DNA of 59,776 bases, from positions 1-59,776 of the forward strand of contig VBEC01000029.1 of NCBI GenBank assembly GCA_005883615.1, in the 5' to 3' direction. Below the pieces are notes generated by a model. That model saw only the letters and a program-made list of their open reading frames with translations, had not been told where the DNA came from and made no database searches. Shown in pieces: positions 51,432-59,776 of this stretch; the stretch's first letter is position 1, and each line of letters starts with the position of its first letter. Position numbers and translations under genes: made by a program. Source of the stretch: Chloroflexota bacterium (lineage in GTDB: Bacteria; Chloroflexota; Limnocylindria; Limnocylindrales; CSP1-4).

Positions 51432-51761
51432 ATCATGACGAGAACGTTGGCGCCGAATCACCGCGCCGAGACGCTGCGGCCGTCCCGCGCAGCCTGTTCC
51501 TGACGGTCAGTCGTCCGAGGATTGGTATTCGGCTATGCGGCGAGCCAGCAGCGGGTTCGTGCGAATGGGCCAGCCCGGGCTGAGCACGGAGTCGCACCAA
51601 CCGCCCGAGGATCTGCGCTTCTGACAAACGTCAATCCCGGACAAGAGTGCTACTGAGAGTGAGCGTCGGAAGACGGCTAGGCGCGGGCCGATATTGGTCC
51701 CGCCGAGACTGCCGCCAGGTCGTTCGCCCGATCGAAGGTGGGCGGGTAGACTGGGCGGCCG
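51432..51761. other. Intergenic region between tRNA-Leu and tig
   Basis: About 330 bases. A short palindrome CTGAC-G-GTCAG is visible near 51500. A TAGACT box lies just before tig. No terminator with a T-tract and no supported ORF. Confidence 0.4.
51747..51752 (+). promoter_or_regulatory. -10-like box TAGACT before tig
   Basis: TAGACT ends nine bases before the ATG at 51762, so a leaderless or nearly leaderless tig mRNA is possible. The -35 is weak (TTCGCC with an 18-base spacer). Confidence 0.42.
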
Positions 51762-53168
51762 ATGAACGTCACCGCCACGCCTGGTCCCAGGAGCACCATG
51801 AAGCTCGACGTCGAGCTGCCGCCCGAACGTCTCAGCCGGGCCGTCGACCAGGCAGTCCAGCGCCTCGCGCGCCGAACTCGCGTCCCGGGCTTCCGGCCTG
51901 GCAAGGCCCCCCGAGCGATGCTCGAGCGCGTGCTCGGTCAGGGCGCGGTGCTCGACGAGGCGGTCGAGCACCTCGTCGAAGATGCCTATCGCGACGCGTT
52001 GGTCGAGAAGCTCATCCTGCCCCTCAACCAGGCCAAGATCGACGTCCAGCAGGCCGAGGAAGGCAAGGCGCTGGTCTTCAGCGCGACCGTGGCCGTTCGG
52101 CCGGACGTCAAGCTGGGTGACTACCGCGACTTCAACTTCAAGCCCGAGATCGAGCAGATCACGGATGTGACCGTCGACAAGGTGATCGACGAGCTGCGCG
52201 ACCAGAACGCTACGCTGGCACCCGTCGAGGACCGAGCCGCCAGGAAGGGCGACTACGTGGTCGTCGGCTACACCGGGAGTCGGGACGGAGTCCCGTTCGA
52301 GGGCGGCAGCTCGGAACGCATGCCGCTGATCCTGGGCGACGAGCGTCTGATTCCCGGCTTCGAAGATCACGTCGTCGGCATTCGGCTGGGCGACCGGATC
52401 GAGTTCGACATCACCTTCCCCGATGACTACGCCGACGCGGACCTCGCCGGCAAGCCCGCTCATTTCCAGGTCGAGCTCAAGGAGCTCCGCGAGAAGATCC
52501 TGCCCGACACCGACGACGAGTTCGCCCGCGGCATGGGTGACTACGCGGATCTACCTGCGTTGCGGGCGGAGGTGCAGCAGCGGCTCGAGCGCAACGCCCT
52601 GGACCGGGCCAGGCACCAGTTCGCGGACCGGATCATCGAATACGCCGTGGCCAACGCGACCATGGAGCTCCCCGACATCCTGGTGGACCAGGAAGTCGAG
52701 GTGATGCACGACGAATTCCGGGTGAGTCTGTCGCGGCAGGGCATTGCCCAGGACGCCTACCTGAAGGCAACCAGCCAGACCGAGGAGGACCTCCACAAGG
52801 ACCTCCGGCCGCGGGCGGAGCAGCGAGTCAAGGTGTTGCTGGTCCTCTCGACCGTCGCCGAAACCGAGGGTGTCAACGTGGACGACGAGGCGGTCCAGGC
52901 CGAGGTCGAGCGCTCACGCCAGCGCTACGCCGGCGACGCGAAGCTCATCAGCTACTTCGAGTCAGAGCGGGGACGCAACTTCATCCGGAGCACGCTCCGG
53001 CGGACGGCCGTGGTCGAACGTCTCGTCGACGACTGGATGACGGCCCATCCGGAGCACCCGCGATTACCGCATATTGAGGACGACACGACGACGGCGATCG
53101 AGGCCCCGTCGGCTGGTTCAGAATCGTCCGAAAAGAAAGAACCTGTCGAGTCGGGCAGTCCGGCCTAG
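51762..53168 (+). CDS. tig: Trigger factor
   Basis: 468-residue ribosome-associated chaperone with three parts: an N-terminal ribosome-binding domain with the GFRPGKAP signature (about 45-52), a FKBP-type PPIase domain (about 150-245; [28 protein letters not shown]), and a C-terminal helical chaperone domain. The acidic Ser/Glu tail is a normal variable end. It starts the tig-clpP-clpX unit typical of bacteria. An alternative start at the second ATG (about 51798) would remove the first strand and is less likely. Confidence 0.95.
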   Translation: MNVTATPGPRSTMKLDVELPPERLSRAVDQAVQRLARRTRVPGFRPGKAPRAMLERVLGQGAVLDEAVEHLVEDAYRDALVEKLILPLNQAKIDVQQAEEGKALVFSATVAVRPDVKLGDYRDFNFKPEIEQITDVTVDKVIDELRDQNATLAPVEDRAARKGDYVVVGYTGSRDGVPFEGGSSERMPLILGDERLIPGFEDHVVGIRLGDRIEFDITFPDDYADADLAGKPAHFQVELKELREKILPDTDDEFARGMGDYADLPALRAEVQQRLERNALDRARHQFADRIIEYAVANATMELPDILVDQEVEVMHDEFRVSLSRQGIAQDAYLKATSQTEEDLHKDLRPRAEQRVKVLLVLSTVAETEGVNVDDEAVQAEVERSRQRYAGDAKLISYFESERGRNFIRSTLRRTAVVERLVDDWMTAHPEHPRLPHIEDDTTTAIEAPSAGSESSEKKEPVESGSPA

Positions 53169-53253
53169 GCAGCCTGAGCAAGTCTTCAATCCGAATCCAC
53201 CAAGACAGCGGAAACCCAAAGCCAGTCACATGCCCGAGATCGGGAGGCACCAA

Positions 53254-53940
53254 ATGCTCGTACCGATGGTCATCGAATCCTCCAGCCGGGGGGAGCGCGC
53301 CTACGACATCTACTCGCGGCTGCTCAAGGAGCGAATCATCTTCGTGGGCGATGCGATCGAGGACCACATCGCCAACCTCGTGATCGCCCAGCTGCTGTTC
53401 CTCGAATCAGAGGACCCGGAGAAGGACATCAGCCTGTACATCAACTCGCCTGGCGGCCAGGTGACCAGCGGTTTGGCCATCTACGACACCATGCAGTACG
53501 TCCGCGCGCCAGTAAGCACGATCTGCATCGGCATCGCCGCGTCGATGGCGGCGGTTCTCCTCGCCGCGGGGGCCAAGGGCAAGCGGTATGCGCTGCCCAA
53601 CAGCCGGATCATGATCCACCAGGGATCTGGCGGCTTCCGGGGCAACGCGCCAGATGCCCTGATCCAGATGAGGGAGTGGGAACATCTGGTGCGCGTCAAC
53701 CACGAAATCCTCGCGCAGCACACGGGCCAGACGTTGGACAAGGTCATCAAGGACACCGAGCGGGACTATTTCATGTCTCCCGAGGTGGCCAAGGACTATG
53801 GCATCATCGACGCCGTTTACTCGGCTTCGGGCGATTCGTTGATTGCCCAGGCGCACGACCTTGGCAAGCTGGGGGGCGAGGGGTCGCAGGCACCTGCGGA
53901 GAGCCACGAGACTGAGGGTCCGACACCCGCCAAGGGCTGA
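53254..53940 (+). CDS. clpP: ATP-dependent Clp protease proteolytic subunit
   Basis: 228 residues from ATG 53254, which has GGGAGG six bases upstream and gives the usual MLVPMVIE start. The catalytic triad is in place: Ser97 (AASMA), His122 (MIHQ) and Asp171 (ERDYFM). Substrate entry and axial-loop regions are normal. A polar Glu/Pro/Thr tail of about 30 residues is longer than average. ClpX, encoded 55 bases downstream, is the unfoldase partner. Confidence 0.96.
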   Translation: MLVPMVIESSSRGERAYDIYSRLLKERIIFVGDAIEDHIANLVIAQLLFLESEDPEKDISLYINSPGGQVTSGLAIYDTMQYVRAPVSTICIGIAASMAAVLLAAGAKGKRYALPNSRIMIHQGSGGFRGNAPDALIQMREWEHLVRVNHEILAQHTGQTLDKVIKDTERDYFMSPEVAKDYGIIDAVYSASGDSLIAQAHDLGKLGGEGSQAPAESHETEGPTPAKG

Positions 53941-53995
53941 TGCATCAGGCATCAGGCTCGCGGAGCGCCGGCACGAACAGGGGACAGGACGGCAC

Positions 53996-55306
53996 GTGAC
54001 GACAACGAGCAGCGCCAAGGGACCCAAGGTCCCGTACCGCTGCAGCTTCTGCGGCAAGAGCCAGGAACAGGTTCGCAAGCTCATCGCGGGTCAGGGCGTC
54101 TACATCTGCGATGAGTGCATCAACCTGTGCCAGGAGATCATCGAGGAAGAGATGCTCGAGGCGCCCAAGCAGCGCCCGGCCGCCTCCAAGCTCCCCAACC
54201 CTCGGCAGATCAAGTTCGCTCTTGACCAGTACGTCATCAGCCAGGAACGTGCGAAGAAGGTTCTGTCGGTCGCCGTCTACAACCACTACAAGCGGGTCAA
54301 CGCCGGGCACGCCGTCGACGAGGTCGAGCTCCAGAAGTCCAACGTCCTCCTCGTCGGACCCACGGGGAGCGGCAAGACGCTCCTGGCACAGACCCTGGCA
54401 AGGGTTCTGGATGTGCCGTTCTGCATCGCGGACGCGACCTCTCTGACAGAAGCGGGCTACGTCGGCGAGGATGTCGAGAACATCCTGCTGCGCCTCATCC
54501 AGGCGGCCGACTTCGACGTCGCCCGAGCGCAGCGCGGGATCATCTATATCGACGAGATCGACAAGATCGCCCGCAAGGCAGACAACCCCTCGATCACGCG
54601 GGACGTCTCCGGCGAGGGCGTCCAGCAGGCCCTTTTGAAGATCCTCGAAGGCACGATTGCGAACGTGCCGCCGCAGGGTGGCCGAAAGCATCCCCACCAG
54701 GACTTCATCCAGATCGACACGACCAACGTACTGTTCATCTGTGGTGGGGCCTTCGACGGCCTCGAGAAGATCGTGGAGGAGCGCGTCGGGCGGCGGGGGA
54801 TCGGCTTTGGGTCCGAGTCGGCGGTTGGCAAGAACGAGCGGGCGCGGATCCTGGACAAGCTGATGCCCGAAGACCTGCTCCGGTTCGGGCTGATCCCCGA
54901 ATTCGTGGGCCGGCTGCCGGTGGTCGTCACGCTGTCGGCCCTGACTGCGGAGGATCTCGTCAAGGTGCTGACCGAGCCCAAGAATGCGGTCACGCGACAG
55001 TTCCAGCGATTCCTTCAGATCGACAAGGTCGAGCTCGTTTTCACCGACGGCGCGCTGACGGCCGCCGCGGAGGTGGCCCTGGACCGGAAGACGGGCGCCC
55101 GTGCCCTCCGTTCGATCGTGGAGGAATCCCTCCTCGAGGTGATGTACGACATCCCGGAACGCACGGATATCCGCAAGTGCATCATCACCGAGGAGACGAT
55201 CCGGGCGGGCCGCCTCCCATTGCTGCTGACCAAGTCGGATGTCGACAGCGGCGTCGACGAGACGAATTACGCCAACTGGCTCGCTGAGCGTGGCGAGACG
55301 GCGTAA
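53996..55306 (+). CDS. clpX: ATP-dependent Clp protease ATP-binding subunit ClpX
   Basis: 436 residues from GTG 53996 (GGACAGGA about seven bases upstream). N-terminal zinc-binding domain with C16-S-F-C19 and C38-D-E-C41, AAA+ core with [16 protein letters not shown], and the pore loop GYVGED, followed by GLIPEFVGR and an RALRSI box. It is a standard ClpX that recognises and unfolds substrates for ClpP. The TAA stop is followed in the same frame by a further open stretch (see next entry). Confidence 0.96.
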   Translation: MTTTSSAKGPKVPYRCSFCGKSQEQVRKLIAGQGVYICDECINLCQEIIEEEMLEAPKQRPAASKLPNPRQIKFALDQYVISQERAKKVLSVAVYNHYKRVNAGHAVDEVELQKSNVLLVGPTGSGKTLLAQTLARVLDVPFCIADATSLTEAGYVGEDVENILLRLIQAADFDVARAQRGIIYIDEIDKIARKADNPSITRDVSGEGVQQALLKILEGTIANVPPQGGRKHPHQDFIQIDTTNVLFICGGAFDGLEKIVEERVGRRGIGFGSESAVGKNERARILDKLMPEDLLRFGLIPEFVGRLPVVVTLSALTAEDLVKVLTEPKNAVTRQFQRFLQIDKVELVFTDGALTAAAEVALDRKTGARALRSIVEESLLEVMYDIPERTDIRKCIITEETIRAGRLPLLLTKSDVDSGVDETNYANWLAERGETA

Positions 55307-55492
55307 CCCCTCAAGCTTCCGATCGCCTCCGATACCGAGAAGCCGCTTCCGCATCTGACGCCGCTGTCACTCAGCGGCCGTAATGCTCGCGAGCCGCGGA
55401 GCCGGCTCACACCGAGGGTCGATCGCCTGGCGTTCCTGGGGACACTCGGAGTCCTGCTTGCCGAGGGCCTTCTCCTGGTCGGGCTAGGAGTC

Positions 55493-55789
55493 TTGGAAGT
55501 CATCAGCTTCACGATCGTCTTCCGGGGCGGCTATGAAGACCTCGTCTCGCTGCTGGGCCTGGGCATCCTGCCGACCGCCGCGATTGGGACCTGGCAGGCG
55601 GCGCGCGAGGTCCGCGCCCACACCCGCGAGGCCCTCCCGACCGGTGTCCTCCTGCTCATCGTCGGTGCGTGGTTGGTCGCCGGGCGTGCTGCCGAGTTGG
55701 CGATCATTCCTGCGCTCGTCGGCGTCGTTCTGGTGGTCTCTCAGGTCCGATTCGGGCGTACCGCTTCCCGGGAACCGCCGGCTGCCTGA
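55493..55789 (+). CDS. Small membrane protein downstream of clpX, start uncertain
   Basis: From TTG 55493 this gives 98 residues, but the open frame continues upstream to the TAA of clpX with no ATG, GTG or TTG. Read from there, a hydrophobic helix (AFLGTLGVLLAEGLLLVG) precedes TTG 55493, so the natural start is probably a CTG or other rare codon around 55310-55430, giving about three to four membrane helices. Codon use looks coding by its GC-rich third positions. It may be a small integral membrane protein co-transcribed with clpX; function unknown. Confidence 0.42.
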   Translation: MEVISFTIVFRGGYEDLVSLLGLGILPTAAIGTWQAAREVRAHTREALPTGVLLLIVGAWLVAGRAAELAIIPALVGVVLVVSQVRFGRTASREPPAA

Positions 55790-55924
55790 CCAGCCGGCCG
55801 CCCGGATCCGCGCGGCGTGAGCTGCCATCTCGTAAGCAAACGTTAATCGTCTCGGCGGTGTGGGCGTGGATGGACGAACCAATTCGGGGGCCATGCTCGG
55901 GAACTTACTCTCTGTACCGAGGGG

Positions 55925-55941
55925 ATACACGGCGGGTGTAT
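55925..55941. promoter_or_regulatory. Short inverted repeat ATACAC-N5-GTGTAT
   Basis: Perfect six-base arms around GGCGG, about 28 bases before the ATG at 55969, in the probable promoter region of the thioredoxin-like and CstA genes. It overlaps a TATTCT (55938-55943) that could serve as the -10 box. A repressor site is plausible. Confidence 0.4.
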
Positions 55942-55968
55942 TCTCGGGCCCGTCGTCGAGGATTGCGG

Positions 55969-56424
55969 ATGAAGCCCGTAACGATCGAGGTCATTACATA
56001 CGCGCCGACCGTCTTCTATCACTGTCAGCACTGTGAGTTGACCTTTCAGGAGATGGGAATCGGCGAGAGGCTCCGGCGCGCGGAAGCGGCGGAGGCTCTG
56101 CCGGACGACCTCGCCCGCGAGTACCAGGTCCTGTCCGATTGGGTTCATGACCTGCTCACGCGCTTTGGCACTCGTCTCCGGATCAAGGTCGTCGACGCTG
56201 CCTCGATCGAGGGCTTTGCCAGGTCGCTCCGTCATCGGGTAGGGCGATATCCCGCCGTCATCATCGACGGCCAGAAGACAATCGTTAACGGCGACTTCAC
56301 CAGCTTGGAGAGGGAGATCGAGCAGCGGGTCGCGACCGCACCGAGCGGCCAGGAGAGGGAACCGTCGGCAGACGCGCACTTCGCGCCGATCCCACGAAAG
56401 GAGGCCCAGTCGAGCCACAGGTGA
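55969..56424 (+). CDS. Thioredoxin-like protein with CxxC motif
   Basis: 151 residues from ATG 55969 (GAGGA upstream). The first strand is followed by YHCQHCELTF, a C-x-x-C redox pair near residue 20, and later RYPAVIIDGQKTIV, the cis-proline region of thioredoxin folds; an inserted helical segment lies between. The C-terminal 35 residues are polar. It directly precedes cstA (66 bases before its start) in the same orientation. A redox-sensing or metal-delivery role for the CstA system is possible but unproven. Confidence 0.72.
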   Translation: MKPVTIEVITYAPTVFYHCQHCELTFQEMGIGERLRRAEAAEALPDDLAREYQVLSDWVHDLLTRFGTRLRIKVVDAASIEGFARSLRHRVGRYPAVIIDGQKTIVNGDFTSLEREIEQRVATAPSGQEREPSADAHFAPIPRKEAQSSHR

Positions 56425-56490
56425 TGCGAGCCCCGTTCGGGAACCCCGACGGGAACGGGCGTGTGAATGGCGAAACATGGAGGGCTGCGA

Positions 56491-58389
56491 ATGAGTTCCC
56501 TGTGGATCGTCGTGATCGGTGCGGTCGTGATCTACGCCGCCTACACGTTCTACGCGAGACGCATCGATCGCACGATCATTCAGGCTGATCCGAACCGGGC
56601 GACGCCCGCCCGGATGTACATGGACGGAGCGGACTTCATGCCCACGAGCCGCTTCGTGCTGTACGGTTATCACTTCAAATCGATCGCCGCCGCCGGCCCC
56701 ATTGTGGGGGTCATCACCGCGGCCAACTTGTGGGGCTGGCTGCCTTCGATCCTCTGGCTGATGATCGGCGTTAGTTTCATTGGCTGGGCGAGCGACTACA
56801 GCGCGATCATGCTTGCAGTACGCAACGACGGAAACTCGTTGAGTGCCGTCGCCCATCGGCTGATCTCGCCGCGGACGCGGCAGATCATGTTCCTGTTCAT
56901 CTTCTTCTATCTGATCCTCGTGGCCGGCGCCTTCGTTGGGATCATGGCCGCGATCCTGTCTGCCCGGCCCGACGTGCCCTTCGGCATCGTCGTCCTGGCG
57001 GTCATGGGCCTGGTCGCCGGTTACGCGATCTATCGGATGCGAGCAAGCATCATCGGTGTGACCGTCCTGACGGTCGGCATCACCATCCTTGCAATGGCCT
57101 TCGGACCAGCTGGCGCCACGTTCCAGGCCGGCAAACCGACCGACTGGTCGACCGCACCGATCGCCGGCGCGGTGAGCTCCTTCAACACCTCGATCAACAA
57201 GAGTGGCGCGTTGTACAAGGTGGTCGACCCGACCCTTGCGGACCCGCGGATCCCGGCTCCGGGAACCGACGGTAAGCGGGCCAGCACGGCCGCCTACAAC
57301 GCCGATACGGGCGAGATCAACGTCCTGCCAGCGTTCCTGCTCGCGGCGATACTCTTGCTGGTCTTCAGCTATCTCGGCGCGAACATGGCCATCTGGCGAT
57401 TCGCCCAACCCGTCAACTACATCGGCTTCTGGATCACGGCGATCACAATCGGCCTATGCGCGATCGGCGCGTTGCTCGGTGCGTTCGTCACGCTTCCGGG
57501 CGATCAGGCCGCCGCCGGGACCTTCAAGCTCGATGCGTTCAAGGGTTTCTCGCCAGCGGTGCCCGGTGGGGCCCTCCAGCCGCTCTGGCCGATGCTATTC
57601 GTCACCATCGCCTGCGGCGCGATTTCCGGCTGGCACGCCTTGTTCGGGTCTGTCGGCACTGCGCGCCAGCTCGAGTACGAAACCGACGCCCTGCCGGTTG
57701 GCGGGGGCGGCATGTTCTCGGAGAACACCCTCGGGCTGCTGTCGTTGACCGCCGTAGCGATCGCCGGCGGAGCGGGGGCCACCGCCTTCGCCGCAGGCGT
57801 CGGACGGCTGTTGAATGTCGCGTCGTTCCAGGTCATTCCACTGTCCTTCGGCACCGCTCTCGGCTTCGGGGCCTTCGTCGTCATCGTGCTCACGGTGGTG
57901 CAACTCGTGTTCCGGGTGATGCGCGTGACGCTTGCCGAGTGGCTCGGCGACTCGTGGGCGGGCTTCCGGAACCAGCACGTCGCTTCGGTCGTGTCGATGG
58001 TCGTGACACTTGCCCTCGTGCTATCCGGCACGTGGGTCTACCTGTGGCAGCTGTTCGGGGCATCAAACCAGTTGATGGCCGCGCTCAGCCTGCTCCTCGT
58101 CACTGTCTGGCTCCGGTCCATAGGGCGCAACCCGGCCTTCGCCGGCATCCCGATGCTGTTCATGTACGTGACGACGATCGCCGCGACCGTCGTCACGGCC
58201 TACAACCTGCTGGTCACGATCGCGACCAAGTCCGGGCAGGCGGCCATTTCGGTCGTCGGCGCCTGGGCGATGATCGCCGTGGCCGTGTTGCTGGTGGTGG
58301 CCGCCGTGGTCATCGCCATCGATGCGTGGCGGGCCTGGAACCGCTATGGAGCCGCGCCGGCCCCCGAGGCGGCGCCGGCGACCGGCTGA
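56491..58389 (+). CDS. cstA: CstA family peptide/pyruvate transporter
   Basis: About 632 residues from ATG 56491, which has GGAGGG six bases upstream; the ATG at 56467 lacks one. About 16 membrane helices with the CstA signs FVLYGYHFKSIAAAGPI near the start, WGWLPSILWL, the insertion around 240-280, and GSVGTARQLEYE and GASNQLMAALSL later. CstA proteins import peptides or pyruvate, often on carbon starvation. A clear terminator follows. Confidence 0.9.
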   Translation: MSSLWIVVIGAVVIYAAYTFYARRIDRTIIQADPNRATPARMYMDGADFMPTSRFVLYGYHFKSIAAAGPIVGVITAANLWGWLPSILWLMIGVSFIGWASDYSAIMLAVRNDGNSLSAVAHRLISPRTRQIMFLFIFFYLILVAGAFVGIMAAILSARPDVPFGIVVLAVMGLVAGYAIYRMRASIIGVTVLTVGITILAMAFGPAGATFQAGKPTDWSTAPIAGAVSSFNTSINKSGALYKVVDPTLADPRIPAPGTDGKRASTAAYNADTGEINVLPAFLLAAILLLVFSYLGANMAIWRFAQPVNYIGFWITAITIGLCAIGALLGAFVTLPGDQAAAGTFKLDAFKGFSPAVPGGALQPLWPMLFVTIACGAISGWHALFGSVGTARQLEYETDALPVGGGGMFSENTLGLLSLTAVAIAGGAGATAFAAGVGRLLNVASFQVIPLSFGTALGFGAFVVIVLTVVQLVFRVMRVTLAEWLGDSWAGFRNQHVASVVSMVVTLALVLSGTWVYLWQLFGASNQLMAALSLLLVTVWLRSIGRNPAFAGIPMLFMYVTTIAATVVTAYNLLVTIATKSGQAAISVVGAWAMIAVAVLLVVAAVVIAIDAWRAWNRYGAAPAPEAAPATG

Positions 58390-58408
58390 TTCATCACGCC
58401 GCAGCACG

Positions 58409-58437
58409 AGAGCGGGGTCCAACGGGCCCCGCTCTTT
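58409..58437 (+). terminator. Intrinsic terminator after cstA
   Basis: AGAGCGGGG and CCCCGCTCT form a perfect nine-base stem around a nine-base loop, followed by a short T-rich end (TTCC). It lies about 20 bases after the cstA stop and before the convergent gene's stop. Confidence 0.8.
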
Positions 58438-58464
58438 CCGTTCGGGCGACCTATGCCGACCATA

Positions 58465-59127
58465 TCAATGACCGTCGCGAACCAATTCCAGACCCAGGTC
58501 CCGGAGTGCCTCGATGAGAGCGTCAGCGTGGGCGGTCGCCGTGTTGGGAGGCCGCAGATGGACCTCCAGGTGAGGCACGGTCTGCCGTACGGACAACCGC
58601 CAGATCCCGCCGCTCTGCGCCAGGATGCGATCCCATGCCTGCCGTGCCCCAGCCAGGGTCACCGGGTCGTCAGTAGTCGCCGCAGCCTGAATGCCCTTGC
58701 CCCAATCGACCTTCGTCCAGCCGGCGTCGTTATCTTCGGTCTTGTGTCCGGCCCAGCCAGTGGGGTCGACGATCTCCAGCTCCACGACGGGCGCTCGCCG
58801 CAGGGACGTTCGGAAGATCAGGAAGTCTCGCCGGCCGCGGGCTCGAGCAAACGCCCAGAGCAGCGGCACGTCCCGCGGTTCCATGACAGCCAGGATCGTG
58901 ACCTCGCGGAAAGGATCGAGCGGCAGAGACAGCCGAAGCTCTACCGCTGATGAGCCAAGCCACCGGAGAGTCGCCTTGTGACCCAGCTTCGGCAGACCGC
59001 CCTGAAGCCAGCGCAAGAGCTCGTTGCCGCGTTTGATGTTGGTCCCGGTGCCGAAGGCGAACCACAGCATGACGACGGCAACCAGAAAGATCAGGATGGA
59101 GGGCAGGAAGGAGGAGAGGTCGGGCAT
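58465..59127 (-). CDS. Membrane-anchored protein of unknown function
   Basis: 220 residues from ATG 59127. One N-terminal membrane helix (about 7-27) is followed by a soluble alpha/beta domain with RDVPLLWAFARARGRRDFLIF in the middle, DDPVTLAGARQAWDRIL later, and no metal or P-loop motif. The cytoplasmic placement of the soluble part is likely from the basic residues after the helix (NIKRGN). No family recognised. The start is supported by a TAGAGT box seven bases upstream on the minus strand. Confidence 0.65.
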   Translation of the reverse strand: MPDLSSFLPSILIFLVAVVMLWFAFGTGTNIKRGNELLRWLQGGLPKLGHKATLRWLGSSAVELRLSLPLDPFREVTILAVMEPRDVPLLWAFARARGRRDFLIFRTSLRRAPVVELEIVDPTGWAGHKTEDNDAGWTKVDWGKGIQAAATTDDPVTLAGARQAWDRILAQSGGIWRLSVRQTVPHLEVHLRPPNTATAHADALIEALRDLGLELVRDGH

Positions 59128-59134
59128 CGCGCCG

Positions 59135-59140
59135 ACTCTA
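59135..59140 (-). promoter_or_regulatory. -10-like box TAGAGT for the 59127 gene
   Basis: On the minus strand TAGAGT is followed by seven bases and the ATG at 59127. Confidence 0.45.
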
Positions 59141-59185
59141 CCCGCCGTCTGCAAGGTAATTGCCGCGTCGGCACTCGGGGGGCGG

Positions 59186-59213
59186 TTCCAACGTCGCTAC
59201 CCGGTGCTACAGT
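59186..59213 (+). promoter_or_regulatory. Weak promoter TTCCAA-16-TACAGT
   Basis: TTCCAA (59186-59191), 16-base spacer, TACAGT (59208-59213). The start near 59220 gives a short leader to ATG 59254. The -35 match is poor. Confidence 0.38.
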
Positions 59214-59253
59214 CGGGGCGACGAACCTTCCGGAGATCGATGGTATCGAGCTG

Positions 59254-59562
59254 ATGCGCGAGGTTCCGCCTTTGTCGAGAACCGCGTCCGGCTGGCGCGG
59301 GTTCCTGTCCGCCCTGCGCGAGTTCTCATATGGCTTTACCGGTTATGAGTTCGCGCGCCACGCGCTGGAATCTCGGGCGGCCGTCGAGAATGTATTCATG
59401 CTGACGCTGGTGGGTGACATGCTGGGCGTGCCGGTCATGCCGCCCTACTACTCCCTCGGCCTGCTGCCGTATGTCGTGCCGGAGATCGCCACCTGGAAGC
59501 GACGCGTGCTTCGCGAGCGCGAGTTCACGGACGAGCACGAGTACCACCTCCACGGCGTCTGA
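59254..59562 (+). CDS. Small protein, first of a tandem paralogous pair
   Basis: 102 residues. Contains LREFSYGFTGYEFARHALESRA, then FMLTLVGDMLGVPVMPP and a tail with WKRRVLRERE. The next gene encodes a related protein with LREVTYGMAAHDMTRYAL and FILTTMGDLLGVPIL. No family named. A five-codon ORF (59240-59254) with an upstream CGGAG overlaps the ATG (TGATG). Start at 59254 is the only ATG in frame before the conserved region. Confidence 0.65.
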   Translation: MREVPPLSRTASGWRGFLSALREFSYGFTGYEFARHALESRAAVENVFMLTLVGDMLGVPVMPPYYSLGLLPYVVPEIATWKRRVLREREFTDEHEYHLHGV

Positions 59563-59578
59563 CAGGAAAGGAGCCACC

Positions 59579-59776
59579 ATGCCAGACGAGCCACGCGACG
59601 ACGAGGGACAGCCCAGGAAAGTGAAGGGCCTCAGGGGCCTGGTGGGAGCCCTGCGCGAGGTCACCTACGGGATGGCCGCGCATGACATGACGCGCTATGC
59701 GCTCCGCACGCGGGCGAGCATGGAGCACCTGTTCATCCTCACAACCATGGGTGACTTGCTGGGAGTACCCATCCTG
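59579..59776 (+). CDS. Second member of the tandem paralogous pair (partial)
   Basis: 66 residues visible, cut by the window end. It starts at ATG 59579 with AGGAAAGGAG five bases upstream, 16 bases after the stop of its paralogue. A charged front (RDDEGQPRKVKG) is followed by the shared core LREVTYGM, MTRYALRTRASMEHLF and MGDLLGVP. Likely a membrane-associated or partner protein of its neighbour; function unknown. Confidence 0.7.
   Translation, partial: MPDEPRDDEGQPRKVKGLRGLVGALREVTYGMAAHDMTRYALRTRASMEHLFILTTMGDLLGVPIL

Noticed and set aside
53945-57408. Long minus-strand ORFs opposite clpX and cstA
   Set aside because: Third-codon-position mirror effects of high-GC genes; clpX and cstA are certain on the plus strand.

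Overview
The window is a GC-rich (about two thirds by eye), densely packed bacterial chromosome segment. It has many ATG/GTG stop-start overlaps, lipoproteins with lipoboxes, a Tat-type lipoprotein and a tig-clpP-clpX housekeeping block. Gene content and protein style suggest a soil or freshwater Chloroflexota (Limnocylindria-like). That placement is an inference and no taxonomic marker was searched. I see no insertion sequence, prophage, CRISPR array or integrase. The one structural RNA gene I can support is a tRNA-Leu(TAG).

Layout. 1-8185 (+) is the distal part of a CO dehydrogenase-type molybdenum hydroxylase cluster: end of the large subunit, FAD subunit, an MPT-binding protein, the CoxD/CoxE AAA+/VWA maturation pair, an XdhC/CoxF protein, a cytidylyltransferase fused to a methyltransferase, and CoxG. 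The L-then-M order fits the form II type. 8219-15608 is mostly on the minus strand: a membrane-anchored SH3 protein, an MBL hydrolase (+), a PEBP lipoprotein, RsgA, an ABC-2 exporter with a small coupled protein, and two GNAT genes, one broken by an amber codon. The exporter is preceded by a promoter, a leader ORF and an intrinsic terminator. 15660-28963 (+) is a cell-envelope region: an orphan VirB11-like ATPase, CopC/CopD-like and YtkA-like proteins, a lipoprotein, two paralogous anchored proteins, a type 1 binding protein, a CPBP protease, a second AAA+/VWA pair and a repeat-bearing membrane protein.

29176-37893 (+) looks catabolic: class II aldolase-like protein, APC permease, choline-kinase-like kinase, dimethylglycine-dehydrogenase-like enzyme, inositol-phosphatase-like enzyme and a membrane protein. 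38013-39227 is a secreted protein. 39224-45241 (-) is a potABCD polyamine uptake operon ending in a class III aminotransferase and a small protein. The nitrogen-compound theme shared by these two neighbouring units suggests uptake and breakdown of amines. 45628-51271 has Mrp, a cinA/cyclic-nucleotide-binding pair and an envelope operon with a holin-like protein. After the tRNA come tig-clpP-clpX, a thioredoxin-like protein with CstA, a membrane-anchored unknown, and a tandem pair of small paralogues cut by the window end.

A recurring signal is a TANNNT-like -10 box ending 6-9 bases before the start codon at ten transcription-unit starts. This suggests widespread leaderless initiation. Other units have TTGACA/TTGACG -35 boxes with 17-18 bp spacers, or good Shine-Dalgarno sequences. 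Functions are assigned from motifs read by eye; no database search was possible.
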